A stretch of 64,000 bases of DNA from positions 4,061,395 to 4,125,394 of the forward strand of contig OX336345.1 in assembly GCA_946902875.1 (NCBI GenBank), in the 5' to 3' direction. This stretch comes from Nematopogon swammerdamellus. Taxonomy: Eukaryota; Arthropoda; Insecta; Lepidoptera; Adelidae. The notes under the pieces are model-generated. The model searched no databases. It was not told the DNA's origin and saw only the letters and a program-made list of their open reading frames with translations. Made by a program: the position numbers and the translations under genes. Position 1 is the first letter of the stretch. Every line of letters begins with the position of its first letter. Shown one piece after another: positions 45,553 to 55,205 of this stretch.

Positions 45553-45954
45553 TAAAGTGTTTCCGGATTAACAGTAGGTACTAAAGACTTACTTATGTCG
45601 ACATTTAGCCAGGAACTGCAGAAGATGGAGGCAGAGAACTGCCCGTGCTGTCACAGTACACATCTTCAAGATCTTCCGCCAAGCCAGCGTCTGAAGACAA
45701 AGTGAGCGTTGTGTGCAACCGGGACTTCGTACGATGTATGGATCGCGATCTGACACCGCTGCTGCCGAATATTGTGCAACCTACCCACAGCTACAATCTT
45801 CGAAAAAGAGCAGTATGACGTCTGGTACAACGAACACCAGACGTCGGCTCCTGGAACTCCCGCAGTTCCTGAAGAAGCCCGTGTCGTAGCGTGCGAAACG
45901 TCGACTTATGTAAGTCTTTATACTTACAAGTAATCCGGAAACTTAAAAATGAGT
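45553..45954. mobile_element. Inverted-repeat element with a hammerhead-like right arm
   Basis: The left end GTTTCCGGATTAACAGTA with AAGACTTACTTATGTCGAC is mirrored at the right end by GTCGACTTATGTAAGTCTTT and TAATCCGGAAAC. The arms extend inward with a decayed copy of the right-arm motif on the left (CCAGGAACTGCAGAAG). A hairpin GACGTCTGGT/ACCAGACGTC lies at 45817-45845. The right arm matches, in reverse, the repeat at 63790-63960. No coding capacity. Confidence 0.6.
45840..45903 (+). ncRNA. Hammerhead-ribozyme-like motif (copy 1)
   Basis: In order: GACGTC, a GGAAC...GTTC hairpin, the core CTGAAGA (fits CUGANGA), a possible stem II GCCCG/CGTGC, then GAAACGTC. GACGT and ACGTC can pair as a 5-bp stem III with GTC at the cleavage position. 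Against it: an extra A follows the core before stem II, stem II has a mismatch, and stem I is weak at its base. It may be a degenerate ribozyme or chance; self-cleavage is inference only. Confidence 0.35.
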
Positions 45955-46117
45955 ATAATTAATAACAGAAAACTTAATAACTTTAATAATAAAGTGTGCT
46001 CACTAAAATACTTTACATTCCCCAATGATCATTTTCGAAGTGATTTTACGTAGTAGACATTCAGCCCATGCATAAAACTATAGTTGCTTTCAAAACTTAG
46101 AATTATATCCTTGAGTA

Positions 46118-46345
46118 GGTTTCATACACCATCGCATAGGTATTGTATGTCAGTCGGTTGGCGTTTAAGCGTCCACTGCTTGACATACACCTCTCCAATT
46201 TTCCTCCAGTTCTTCCGGCCTTCAGCGGTACGGAAGCACTGTTTTCCGCCGACGTACTTGATGTCGTCGTCCTTCCTGGCGGGTGGTCTTCCCACACTGC
46301 GTTTTCCTGTTCACGGCCGTCCAACGGTCGTCGTCTCTTCGGCTG
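46118..46345 (-). pseudogene. LINE C-terminal fragment, RTE-like type
   Basis: The minus strand reads GRPPARKDDDIKYVGGKQC, then FRTAEGRKNWRKIGEVYVKQ and WT. This is the well-known C-terminal segment of RTE-type LINE polymerases (GRPPxRWxDDIxxxxGxxW...A.dRxxWRxxGEAYVQQW). A TGA stop precedes KRSVGRPPAR, and the conserved W after PPAR is K here. Only this 70-residue tail is present. Confidence 0.7.
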
Positions 46346-47153
46346 ACGTGCCTAGCCCACTACACTAGTGTACTGTTATTGTGTGCGACTGTACATGATT
46401 ACTTGACATTATATCCATCGCTATTTGACATTTATTATGCCCTTCTTATCTTGAATATTTTGCGCTGGTCGAGCTGGAATATTTTCTTCGCCCAGCACTC
46501 TCATTAGCATTGATTCGAACCGAGGTTCTATGGCGGGGGGAAGGCTGCGCGGCGACTAGATCGGAGCAGAGACGGGTTGGAGGCTGCGGAGGATGGGGCG
46601 GGAAGGCCTGCAGGGGTCGATAAGGATGTTTGCCCACGGGACGACGACGACGCCTCCGCGCATACCGCACGCTAATTATGGCCGTTGGCTGATGGAACAT
46701 TTGCCGAGTCCACGCACAGACGGTAGACGCGATTTTACACAGTGTTCCACAGAGAATTTCATAGCTTTCCATGGTCGGTCAGTTTATCTCGTGGAATGGC
46801 AACTTCAACTAATTCCAAACTTACATATGATAACCCGCAAATGTCCGTACGTACGTCCTGGAGCGGAATAACCGCTGAAACTAGGATAGTGAAATTACAC
46901 CTGCGAATAGTAGAAAGGTTCAAAGGTCAAAAGGGAAATTGTCAGGGGTCAGAGCGTTTATTTTCTCCCGAATAACAGGGTAAGATGTGAAGGTCAAATA
47001 ATCAAATATTCAGGTACCTCAGCGAATATTGAAGTTGGGACATTGGATGAAACCAGGCATACTTTTATGTCTGAGTCTGCTCGACATTTAGGATGAAGAT
47101 ATTCGATAATAGCTTTTGCCCACCGCCCGTGTTAAAGTCGGACTTAGGAGCAA
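46346..47153. other. No gene recognised
   Basis: Overlapping frames on both strands (46446-46975) show no domain I recognise. Confidence 0.4.
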
Positions 47154-47397
47154 CATTTTGTTTATGGAAACTGACACGGTCGGCTGCATAAATAAATCAA
47201 AACACGCTTATTGCACTTAAAATCGTAGTTAAGGTGGTACGTAATGCCCATGGCATTTTCCGCCAGTATACCCTTTTTAACATATTATACATACCAGTGT
47301 CGGTGCAACAAAACATGGTCATTACCTACAACATCCGTGATGTCAGCCCATAGCACCTTGGTGAATTAGGTGCCATATCAGTGCTTCGCTTGGGTCG
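47154..47397 (-). mobile_element. SINE-A copy interrupted by a LINE tail
   Basis: Left part 47154-47188 (TTTATGGAAACTGACACGG), right part 47321-47397 (CCTACAACATCCGTGATGTC, AGTGCTTCGCTTGGGTCG). The two rejoin at CAT in the family sequence. 5' part truncated. Confidence 0.7.
47189..47320 (-). mobile_element. LINE 3' tail inserted in SINE-A
   Basis: AAATCAAAACACGC, TGCCCATGGCATTTTCCGCC and a TACCCTTTTT end are the reverse of the plus-strand tail at 63060-63160. CAT on both sides is compatible with a very short target duplication. Confidence 0.6.
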
Positions 47398-47462
47398 CAA
47401 AAATGTATCATAAATACAATAGTTCCTTTTTTCATAAGCGTAAACCATTAATATAACATTTT

Positions 47463-47600
47463 GCCAATTGGAGCAGGCCAGTCTCCACAAACAGCACCCG
47501 TTCACGAGCATCACGCCAGGGCCAGCCATCGCCTTCCTCAACAATATTTCAGGGCGAGAGGCGACCCGGACTTTATCCGGACAAAGCATCACCGTAAGCA
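47463..47600 (+). repeat. Family G repeat
   Basis: GCCAATTGGAGCAGGCCAGT, CAAACAGCACCCGTTCACGA and CATCACGCCAGGGCCAGCC match the reverse of 32640-32800. It continues with CAGGGCGAGAGGCGACCCGG. Confidence 0.55.
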
Positions 47601-48693
47601 AAGACTTTAAAGCATTGCACTACCCCAGCGGCAACACGAAATTACGACTTTTAATGATTCTTGTGCACATTTAGTTTTAATACTATTGCTTCATTCACAC
47701 ATTCCTGTAACGTATAAAGAATAAAAATTTCACTGAGAGTTCTGACTACAGGAGACTTGTGTATCAGGTGTAAAGTTTGTTAACGAGAACGTGCTGAATC
47801 AGTTCGCATTACTTTCAAAAACAGAATTTCATTTGAAATTGTCATTGCCGGTATGTTGCACACAAACGCTAAAACATTCATCAGATAATTTCGTTAACAT
47901 TGAGTGGGTCGACGTAATTCTAGCGTTGCCGAATATATCCATAGCGGAGGATGAAGTTCAAAATCGTGCCTCATTCTAGATCTTGGACAAATTTGCTGAT
48001 AGTTCTCCGCTTAATGACTTACCCTTATGTTCAAGGCTGGTTACAAAATGTCTGAGATCCTTAGAAGCCCAAACAAATAACTCAAATGACTTTAGTGAGT
48101 TATCTGACGGACTGTGCAGGTTATATCTACTACTGCTACATCTCTTTCAGCAAATGTTCTCGAGAAGTGTTCTCGTCATTATTCCGGCTAGCCATACTCT
48201 GTGGGAGGACAGCCAGCGGTCTGGGTGTCTGTAACCAGCGAGAGCGGTTTCCGGAATCCGGCGGCCTGCATCGCCTCCCAGGTACCATTATTCTCAGCGG
48301 ACGGCGCGCAGACTTGTGCCTAACTAATGTCTCCTTTTGTACCGCTTGTCCGGTTTAATCAGTTGTTTATATTATTGCCGCTAAGTGCGCGATTTTATCG
48401 CCCGGTTTACCGTTTTTCATTGTAATATTGTGAATAGGAGTCGGCGCGGCTCGGCGGCTCTCGTTCGGAGCGTTTGTTTTGTGCGGGATTTATTTATGTG
48501 CCGTGCTTTTCCTGGTTGCGTGCGATATTCGTTCGGGGAATTCGCGTTTCCGAGTTAAATGTTATGCAGTGCGGGGCCCCGGGTGCGCTGACTAAATGTA
48601 GATAACAGAGATCGTATGCGTGGGCGCAGTGCGCTTCGTTACCGGTTAGTTTATATTGTGATCGCGTATTTAGGTTTAGCATTATGTTAAGAA
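47601..48693. other. No gene recognised
   Basis: Open frames at 47791-47979 and 47983-48358 show no known domain. A GC-rich patch lies at about 48435-48480. Confidence 0.4.
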
Positions 48694-49000
48694 CTAGCTT
48701 TTGCCCGCAGCTTCGCTCGCGTGAAAGAAGAAAGAAGGCATAGTTGCGTTCCTGCGTTGCCTTTATTTCGGCGCGCGGAACAATTCCGTGTACGAGAGCC
48801 ACATCTTAGCGTAACCGGAACTGAATTTTATTTAGACAATCCTGTCTCACGTATAGTGAAATGTGCTTTCTTCGAGTTCGGACGATCGGTTTAAGAGTTA
48901 TGAAGGAATATACATACATACAGAAAAGAAACATTTCTAAAAATCGTCAATTTCGTTTTAGTATCATGCATAGAGTCTGCAAACGCAATATCTCATAAAA
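48694..49000 (-). mobile_element. Helitron-like 3' end on the minus strand
   Basis: Plus-strand CTAGCTTTTGCCCGCAGCTT, CGCTCGCGTGAAAG is the reverse of a canonical lepidopteran Helitron terminus (CGCGAGCGAAGCTGCGGGCA, AAAGCTAG). The adjoining sequence (CCGATCG, TTAAGAGTTATGAAGGAATA, ACATACATACAGAAAAGAAA) is typical of such elements. The 5' limit was not found, so 49000 is approximate. Confidence 0.65.
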
Positions 49001-49235
49001 CAAAGTAACTTACTCCAAGACCAATCCTAATAGATTTATTATTAGTATTGATTAATGAGCTGGCTTATTGTTTACCGTTGCATATGAAATAACCGCAAGC
49101 CATTAGCATGGTGTGATGACCTACGAGAAGTATAGACTATCCACGTAACCGTTGATTTGCGACTTCAGAATACAGACCCACAGCAGACCAGCATACTTTA
49201 CAAGGCACCCAGCGGTGGCGGACGTGAGTTTTTGT

Positions 49236-49720
49236 TTTTTATGTAATCCGGTATGGGTGGCTGAGTCGGAGGGGCCAAAGCACATACTCCGACCAGCCAA
49301 TATCACCTCCGAGAAGGTAGGTACGTGCCATACCGGAGACTTCCCAGGATTGCTGGCTATACCTGATTCACTTAATTAATAAGTCTTTGTAGTCAGAACT
49401 CTCAGCAAAATTGTTAATCTTGCTCTCAAGCTGTGTTTTAGATGGACTATGGGCGGTGTTATTATGTGACTAAATACTTGTAAAAATATGTTTAAAAAAA
49501 ATACCCTGCGAAGTTTCTTGTCGGTTCTTCTTCGTGGGTGTAATCGAACCGGATAGAACAAATTGTGGCAAGTTCGAGCGCAGTCTAACTGCCATAAGAA
49601 TGATCAATAAACAATACAATACAATACAATATACTGGACTAGAGGAGAACACAGTCAAGGCTGCTATGCGGCTATCTTAGATTCAGTGCGGTCACCGTTC
49701 TGCCGGGTGCCTAGTAAAAT
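49236..49720 (-). mobile_element. SINE-B copy split by a LINE 3' end
   Basis: Left part 49236-49366: TTATGTAATCCGGTATGGGT, GACCAGCCAATATCACCTCC, GATTGCTGGCTATACC. Right part from 49630: TATACTGGACTAGAGGAGAA, GCTGCTATGCGGC, then a decayed central domain. The join is flanked by TATACCTGA and TATACTGGA, a likely target duplication. Confidence 0.75.
49367..49629 (+). mobile_element. LINE 3' end inserted in SINE-B
   Basis: GCGAAGTTTCTTGTCGGTTC, TTCTTCGTGGGTGTAATCG and AACCGGATAG are typical of a jockey-like 3' UTR. It ends in an (AATAC)n/(CAATA)n tail at about 49608-49629. No catalytic domain. Confidence 0.65.
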
Positions 49721-51571
49721 ATGTCGGCCTGTACGTGTATAGTAATGTTTATAGAGGCCGCATTATGTTCGAGGATCGCCGATCCTGGCTGAGATGTATT
49801 TTTTCCAATGATTTCCGCTTTGCATTTTTCTAATTAAAAATATATCGTATGTTCCTTTAGGCTTTTACCGCTATTACACAACCGTAATCATTTCTATAAG
49901 ATCTATCGTATATTCGTTGTAACTACGGTTGAAGATATAAATAATTTAAATATTCTCCAAACTGCTTATAGCCAAGGAGTTATTAAGCTTTTCACGTCAC
50001 ATATTTGCATGAGTAATTGAGCTGAAAGCTTTTTAAATCAGTTATCGCGCAGACTACGAAAGGTTTAAAATGTAGATATGGGACTTTCAGAAGCATTGCT
50101 TGCTTTTAGGTTTCGTTCGAAAACGAACATAAGATTTAAATTAAAGTTTTATGATTTAGTTTATCGTCAATCTCAGTAGCAAGCGATTGCAGTTTACGCA
50201 ATAATTATTGAGCGTTTGGTGCTGCACCACTAATGCTCGTTCGTTAGTTAATTAAAGAAGATAGCCAATCAGAACTAAGCTTGGAGCGAGCGCACCGCTG
50301 TCGTGGTGTCCACTCTGCGGGGCGATAGTGAGCAACTTGAGGGCGATAAATGCGTCTAAATAGCTTTGTAAAAAGAGAATGACTCATTGGCTGCTTCTGC
50401 ACTAGACGACAGCTGCACGGCGACGGTAAAGTCACGTCGACCACGTAACGGCACCATTGAAGTCAGTCGCTATCAATGGGGACGGTAACGATATGCCGAT
50501 AGGTTGTTTCATATATTTTTATAATATCACTGTTGCCGCCCCATGCATCTTATTAATAGTTCTTTTTGGGAGGACTGACGGATTCAGTCTGGCGACCAGG
50601 TCCGCTGGTTTGGGTTATATCACCTATCCCGGAGAGTGTAATTACCTGGTGCCGTCGTCTACTCCCTGCTCATGGTGGTCCAGTCTGCCGGTCTTCGCTG
50701 CATACTCCAATATTTTCTTCCAGTCGATTTCTCTAAGTTCTTCCTCGTCTAGTGGTCCTATCTCAGTGTCTTCCATATTGGTTCTGCATACATGGTACAC
50801 TGACCTACGAAGTGAGCACTGGTTTCTACTTCCCTATTTGAGCACATAGTGGATCGTCACTGAGGCCCATTATGTGGAGACGTCTTTTTGAGACAGCTGC
50901 CGCACCATGGTCGTTCGTGACGTTATCGTCACCGTGCCGTTATCGTGTAGTGTGCAAGCAGCCAGTTGGTTTATTAATTCTAAAATTTAAATAGAATCTT
51001 TAATGTATAAGAGAACGCTCAGGTAGAGATCTCAAAGTGTTGTGTTCAAAGTTGACTGGAAGGAATTCCTTTCTGCAATAAGTCCGACTTCTGCTACACA
51101 GAAAAGTGTAATGAAAATACAAATGTTCCCGGGTATTTGAGCATAAAATTATTTTGGTTTTTTTTCGTACCTACTTATAAACAATATGGCCACTTTTTGC
51201 TGTATGTATACATATTTTTCTTAGAACTGAGTAAACGCGCTTGTGATCAAAAGGTACAGATTCTGAAAATACATCAGTCTGTTGACAACAATAAACAAGA
51301 ATAAACAAACTTTTCCCCTGAATTTTCGCAAAACGATTCATTATGTTTAGATTAATATGTTGAATCGTTTCTGTAGCGCCGATTTCTATGATGAAAGTTA
51401 ATCCAAAGTATTTTCAATGCATAATATTAAAGACGCTGTAGATCGCTGGTCCCAGTACTAAACATAATAATAATAAAATCGTATTGTGTAGGCATATTGA
51501 AAAAAATACCATCTGAAATCCCACTAAAAACGTCACTGATTTTATTATTTTCAAGACAATGACGTTTTAAA
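49721..51571. other. No gene recognised
   Basis: It includes a short LINE-D-like tail at about 51050-51115 (AAAGTTGACTGGAAGGAATT, AATAAGTCCGACTTCTGC). The plus-strand frame at 50457-50849 has no domain I can identify. Confidence 0.4.
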
Positions 51572-51770
51572 ACTATTTTTTTTTTATATTTTATTAAAAG
51601 CGCAACATATTGTGGCGTCGAGCCACCCATAAGGTGTCTAACGACGCCCGTGGACATTCGGTCGTATGCGGGGGTCGCGAATGACATGCCGGCCGGCCCG
51701 ACAGGTGCCTATTCCCGACCCTCTTGAAGGACTCGATACTGTGGTTGGAGGGAAAAATGTGGGTGTGAAC
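51572..51770 (-). pseudogene. LINE-J 3' end fragment
   Basis: A T-run, then GTGGCGTCGAGCCACCCATA, GACGCCCGTGGACATTCGG and CTCTTGAAGGACTCGATACT. The minus strand encodes IRDPRIRPNVHGRR-like peptides ending at the same stop as the other copies. Truncated just upstream of the SFKR block. Confidence 0.7.
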
Positions 51771-51899
51771 TAGTTTTCACGCAGCTTCTTTGGCTTACCT
51801 ACCAATCTGTAGTTTCTCAAAAACCCTTAAAATTGTACTATCTCTGTCAGTGTGAAGTCAATAGCTAAAAAATCTTTTAATTATGAATGATCAAGTATG

Positions 51900-52262
51900 T
51901 TTTTTTTTTTATGGAAATTGACACGGTTGGCTACATCACCTACAACATCCGTGATGTCAGCCCATAACACCGGGTGAACTTGGTGCCACGTCAGTGCTTG
52001 CCTTCGTTCGTGCCGGCTACACTGAACTGGACGGAAAACACAAACTATTTACATAGCCGTTTCGACCGACCTTTCATTCAGTGCGGTGGTAACATTCAGG
52101 CGGGGTAGGGTTTACCCCGCCCGGTGGTTACCGGGCGGGGTAAACCCTACCACCTAGTAATATAAGAAGGGAGTCATATCCCTTAGTCGCCTTTTACGAC
52201 ATACACGGGGAGAGATGCAGTGGGGCTATTCTTTTAAAGTACCGGCCCCACACGGTACATAT
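51900..52262 (-). mobile_element. SINE-A copy with head 2 and an internal inverted duplication
   Basis: A complete copy from the T-run at 51901 to GTACCGGCCCCACACGGTAC. It is the uninterrupted paralogue of 3907-4504. In the central domain a 21-bp stretch is present twice in opposite orientation (52104-52124 and 52131-52151) around TGGTTA, which the other copies lack. Confidence 0.85.
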
Positions 52263-52777
52263 TTAGATATTATGTATTATATATTTAGATATTATGTATT
52301 ATATAAACTGTAATTCATATGTATTTAATTTAATTTATTTATTTATTTATTTATTTTCGATTACATCTTACATGATAAGAATAGTTTGTCTCTTAAACTA
52401 AACATAGTTTGTTTTTTAAGAGCACAACATAAGTAGGTAAATTAAACGGCTTATCTTATAGAGGACTTATATCTACTATGTAATGAATTATTTACCTTAT
52501 TTTAATATTTTAAAGTGTAATGTGAATGTATGTATATATATATGTGTGTGTGAGGGTGTATTGGTTGTGTGAGAGGTTGTGAGGATGTATGCATGTGTGT
52601 GTGAAGGAATGTGAATGTTTATACATTGCAATTTTTTGTTAATCTAAAGTGCATGTGTACCTAATTTTAAATGTGTTCTAGCACAGGAGTGTGCGTGATG
52701 GCATGGCAAAGGTGAAGGCGTGTGATTGTATGTGTATGGAGAAGGTGGGGTATCTAATACTATGACAAATTATTACT

Positions 52778-54139
52778 TCAGGACAATATATTAAACAGCT
52801 GCTCAGTCTCTGCATAGTTAAGGTTTATTAAGTAATTATGTAGCTGTTTCTTAAGGGTCTTTCCTTGCAACTCTCGTAACTGGCAGACAGTGTTAATTTT
52901 GTTACAGAGATAAGGTGCCAAAAAAGGTAAAAATCTTTGCCCAAATTTGGTTTTAACTTTAGGGACCATGGCATTGTTTCCATACCTAGTGGCTCGACCC
53001 CTTATCCCATGTTTTTCTTTCTTTGCTTCTTTTTCGAGGTTTGGGACGAAAGCAGCCACAACTCTACTAATAAACATTTGTCTTACTGTTAGAGTGTTAG
53101 TTTCGAGATGCAACTCAAACGTATCAGACCGAAAAGGTTTACGGAATAGAACTTTCAATACCGCTCGTTCAGCTCTTTCTAATTCCAGTAGTTCAGTCTT
53201 AGCCGCACCTCCCCAGGCCTTATTGCAATATGTTAGAAGAGACTGACATAGGGCGACGTAGACAATGCGCAGAGTAGCTTGGTTCACTATATTTCTTATA
53301 CACTTGAAAAAATATATTAACCTCCTTATCCGCCCAGACAACTGAGCGATGTGTTGTTTCCAACATAATCTGTTATCAATAAGGACGCCTAGATATTTTA
53401 CATGCTCCACTCTTTCCAGCGTTATGTCTGATGAGTGCTCTGAAGATTCAGTAACGGATGTAGTGTTTGTGTATTTGCGAGACTGAATCTGAAGTTTAAG
53501 TGTGTGTGGTGCAAGTGATGCTTTTGTCATATTAAAACATATATATTTGGTTTTTCCACTATTCATTGTCAGCAGATTTTTGTCTAACCAGTTTATGACC
53601 GACATTATCCCATTCTGAGCTAATATAAAAACTTCCTCCCAGTCTTTTGCAACAAAATTTAATACAGTGTCATCCGCGAAAGTTGTTATTTTTCCTCCAG
53701 CAATATTCATGTCACATAATTCGTTTATATAAATTAGAAACAAGACAGGTCCCAAAACACTGCCTTGTGGGACACCATATTTGATATCACTCGAATCACT
53801 TAACATTTCACCTATCCTGACACGCTGTGATCTGCCCGTTAGGTAACTACGAAACCACTCTAAGTTTATTCCTTTTACCCCTAATTTTTCTAGCTTTTTA
53901 AGTAGTAATGGATGTGAAACAGTGTCAAATGCTTTGGCTAGGTCAATAAACACTGACATAGCTTTTCTACCGTTATCAAGGTCGTCAGCTATATTGTTTA
54001 CTAGTTTCAGCACTGCATCTTCAGTAGACCGGCCCTCTCTAAAACCATATTGGTTGGATGAAATTAGATTGTTCTTTTCCAAATAAGTCGTTAAACGTGT
54101 TTTTACAATTTTTTCGATGATTTTAGAGAAGATCGGCAA
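52778..54139 (-). CDS. LINE reverse transcriptase domain and C-terminus
   Basis: 453 codons from the first Met, but the domain begins further upstream: past an A-run at about 54205-54212 the same frame reads SLICPIHKQGDTKEPGNYRP. Residues 32-38 are GFREGRS, 63-72 VFIDLAKAFD (motif A), 122-131 GVPQGSVLGP (motif B) and 154-157 FADD (motif C, catalytic pair). The C-terminal part, with CNKAWGG and a basic tail ending at NILS-stop, is typical of CR1/jockey LINEs. In life the enzyme copies element RNA at the nicked target. The catalytic residues are intact, so this part could be functional in a repaired context. Confidence 0.9.
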   Translation of the reverse strand: MPIFSKIIEKIVKTRLTTYLEKNNLISSNQYGFREGRSTEDAVLKLVNNIADDLDNGRKAMSVFIDLAKAFDTVSHPLLLKKLEKLGVKGINLEWFRSYLTGRSQRVRIGEMLSDSSDIKYGVPQGSVLGPVLFLIYINELCDMNIAGGKITTFADDTVLNFVAKDWEEVFILAQNGIMSVINWLDKNLLTMNSGKTKYICFNMTKASLAPHTLKLQIQSRKYTNTTSVTESSEHSSDITLERVEHVKYLGVLIDNRLCWKQHIAQLSGRIRRLIYFFKCIRNIVNQATLRIVYVALCQSLLTYCNKAWGGAAKTELLELERAERAVLKVLFRKPFRSDTFELHLETNTLTVRQMFISRVVAAFVPNLEKEAKKEKHGIRGRATRYGNNAMVPKVKTKFGQRFLPFLAPYLCNKINTVCQLRELQGKTLKKQLHNYLINLNYAETEQLFNILS

Positions 54140-54185
54140 CAGAGATATAGGTCTGTAATTCCCTGGTTCCTTTGTGTCTCCTTGC

Positions 54186-55205
54186 TTATGTATTGGGCAG
54201 ATTAATGATTTTTTTCAAGGCATTTGGGAATACACCTGTGCCTAAGCTCAAATTACATAAATAAGTTATTGGTTCTATAAGAAACGCTATGGTGTTCTTC
54301 ACAAATGTATTTGTTATGCCTTCCCACCCAGGTGAACTATCAGATTTTAGTTGTGTGATTATTTTGTAGATTTCTATTTCCTCAGCAGGGCACATGAACA
54401 GAAGGGGAGTAAAGCCATTATTTTCGCCTGCTTGTATTTCCGTTAGTTCTTTTTCAGTCATATTTAGCAAGGTGAGAGTATTCTGAGCTAATTTATTTCC
54501 AACTGAGGTGAAGAAGTTATTAAATGAGTTAAGCGTGGTTCTTGCTTTTGTGTGTTCTTCATTAGCCACCATATTTAGTAATGAACTCTCACATGTGGGG
54601 CCAACATTAGCAGCTTCTTTCATAATTTGCCATACTTTTCTCGCATTATGTTGATTTTGATTGAAGCGTTGAGTGAAATGGTTGTTCCTAGATGTAGTTA
54701 CGGCTTGGTTACATGTGTTTCTATATGTTCTATACTTATGCTGCAAGTAAAAGTTGTGGGGTTCAAGCTTGGCTTGAACATGTAAACGATCTCTGGTATG
54801 TATGCACTTAAGAAGGGATGGTGTTATCCAGTCTCTATATGATCTGGCTGCTTTAGGAGTTGTATGATAGGTTGTATGTTTATGTATAATATTTTGCAAT
54901 ATTGATATAAATTTGTCCATTGCAATGTTTACGTCAGTTTGTTCTAAAATTGGTGTCCAAGCAGTGACATTAATGCTTTCAATTAAAGTTTTAAAATTTA
55001 TTTTCTTCGTAATTTTTGGCTGCTTGCTGATTTTTTTTTGTTCCTTATGTAAGGTAGCTAGTATGGGATAATGATCAGTAATGGGAGTTTCACAGACCAT
55101 TGTCGCTATTTTATATGAAGATTTGATCATGTAATGATCGAGACATGAGTTTTCCCTCGTTGGATAAGTAAGGGTGGGATAAAGCCCATGTCCGCACACA
55201 TGCAA
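54186..55205 (-). CDS. LINE endonuclease C-terminus and linker to reverse transcriptase
   Basis: 339 codons in a frame different from both neighbours. Residues 11-25 (TLTYPTRENSCLDHY) and 43-47 (TDHYP) carry the end of the endonuclease fold, including the conserved Asp-His. The stretch from 286 (ITQLKSDSSPGWEGI) is the motif 0 region that leads into reverse transcriptase. The frame ends NLPNT-stop just after an A7 run, where the partner frame continues SLICPIHK. A one-base change in that run would explain the break. Confidence 0.85.
   Translation of the reverse strand: MHVCGHGLYPTLTYPTRENSCLDHYMIKSSYKIATMVCETPITDHYPILATLHKEQKKISKQPKITKKINFKTLIESINVTAWTPILEQTDVNIAMDKFISILQNIIHKHTTYHTTPKAARSYRDWITPSLLKCIHTRDRLHVQAKLEPHNFYLQHKYRTYRNTCNQAVTTSRNNHFTQRFNQNQHNARKVWQIMKEAANVGPTCESSLLNMVANEEHTKARTTLNSFNNFFTSVGNKLAQNTLTLLNMTEKELTEIQAGENNGFTPLLFMCPAEEIEIYKIITQLKSDSSPGWEGITNTFVKNTIAFLIEPITYLCNLSLGTGVFPNALKKIINLPNT

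Noticed and set aside
46446..46975. Host genes from overlapping open frames on both strands
   Set aside because: No domain, no splice context, and the frames overlap each other on opposite strands in a GC-rich patch.
47110..47128. A Helitron 3' end (AGCTTTTGCCCACCGCCC)
   Set aside because: Only about 14 bases fit the terminus and the hairpin is not preserved.
52947..53246. A plus-strand gene opposite the reverse transcriptase
   Set aside because: It is the antisense shadow of the conserved LINE reading frame.
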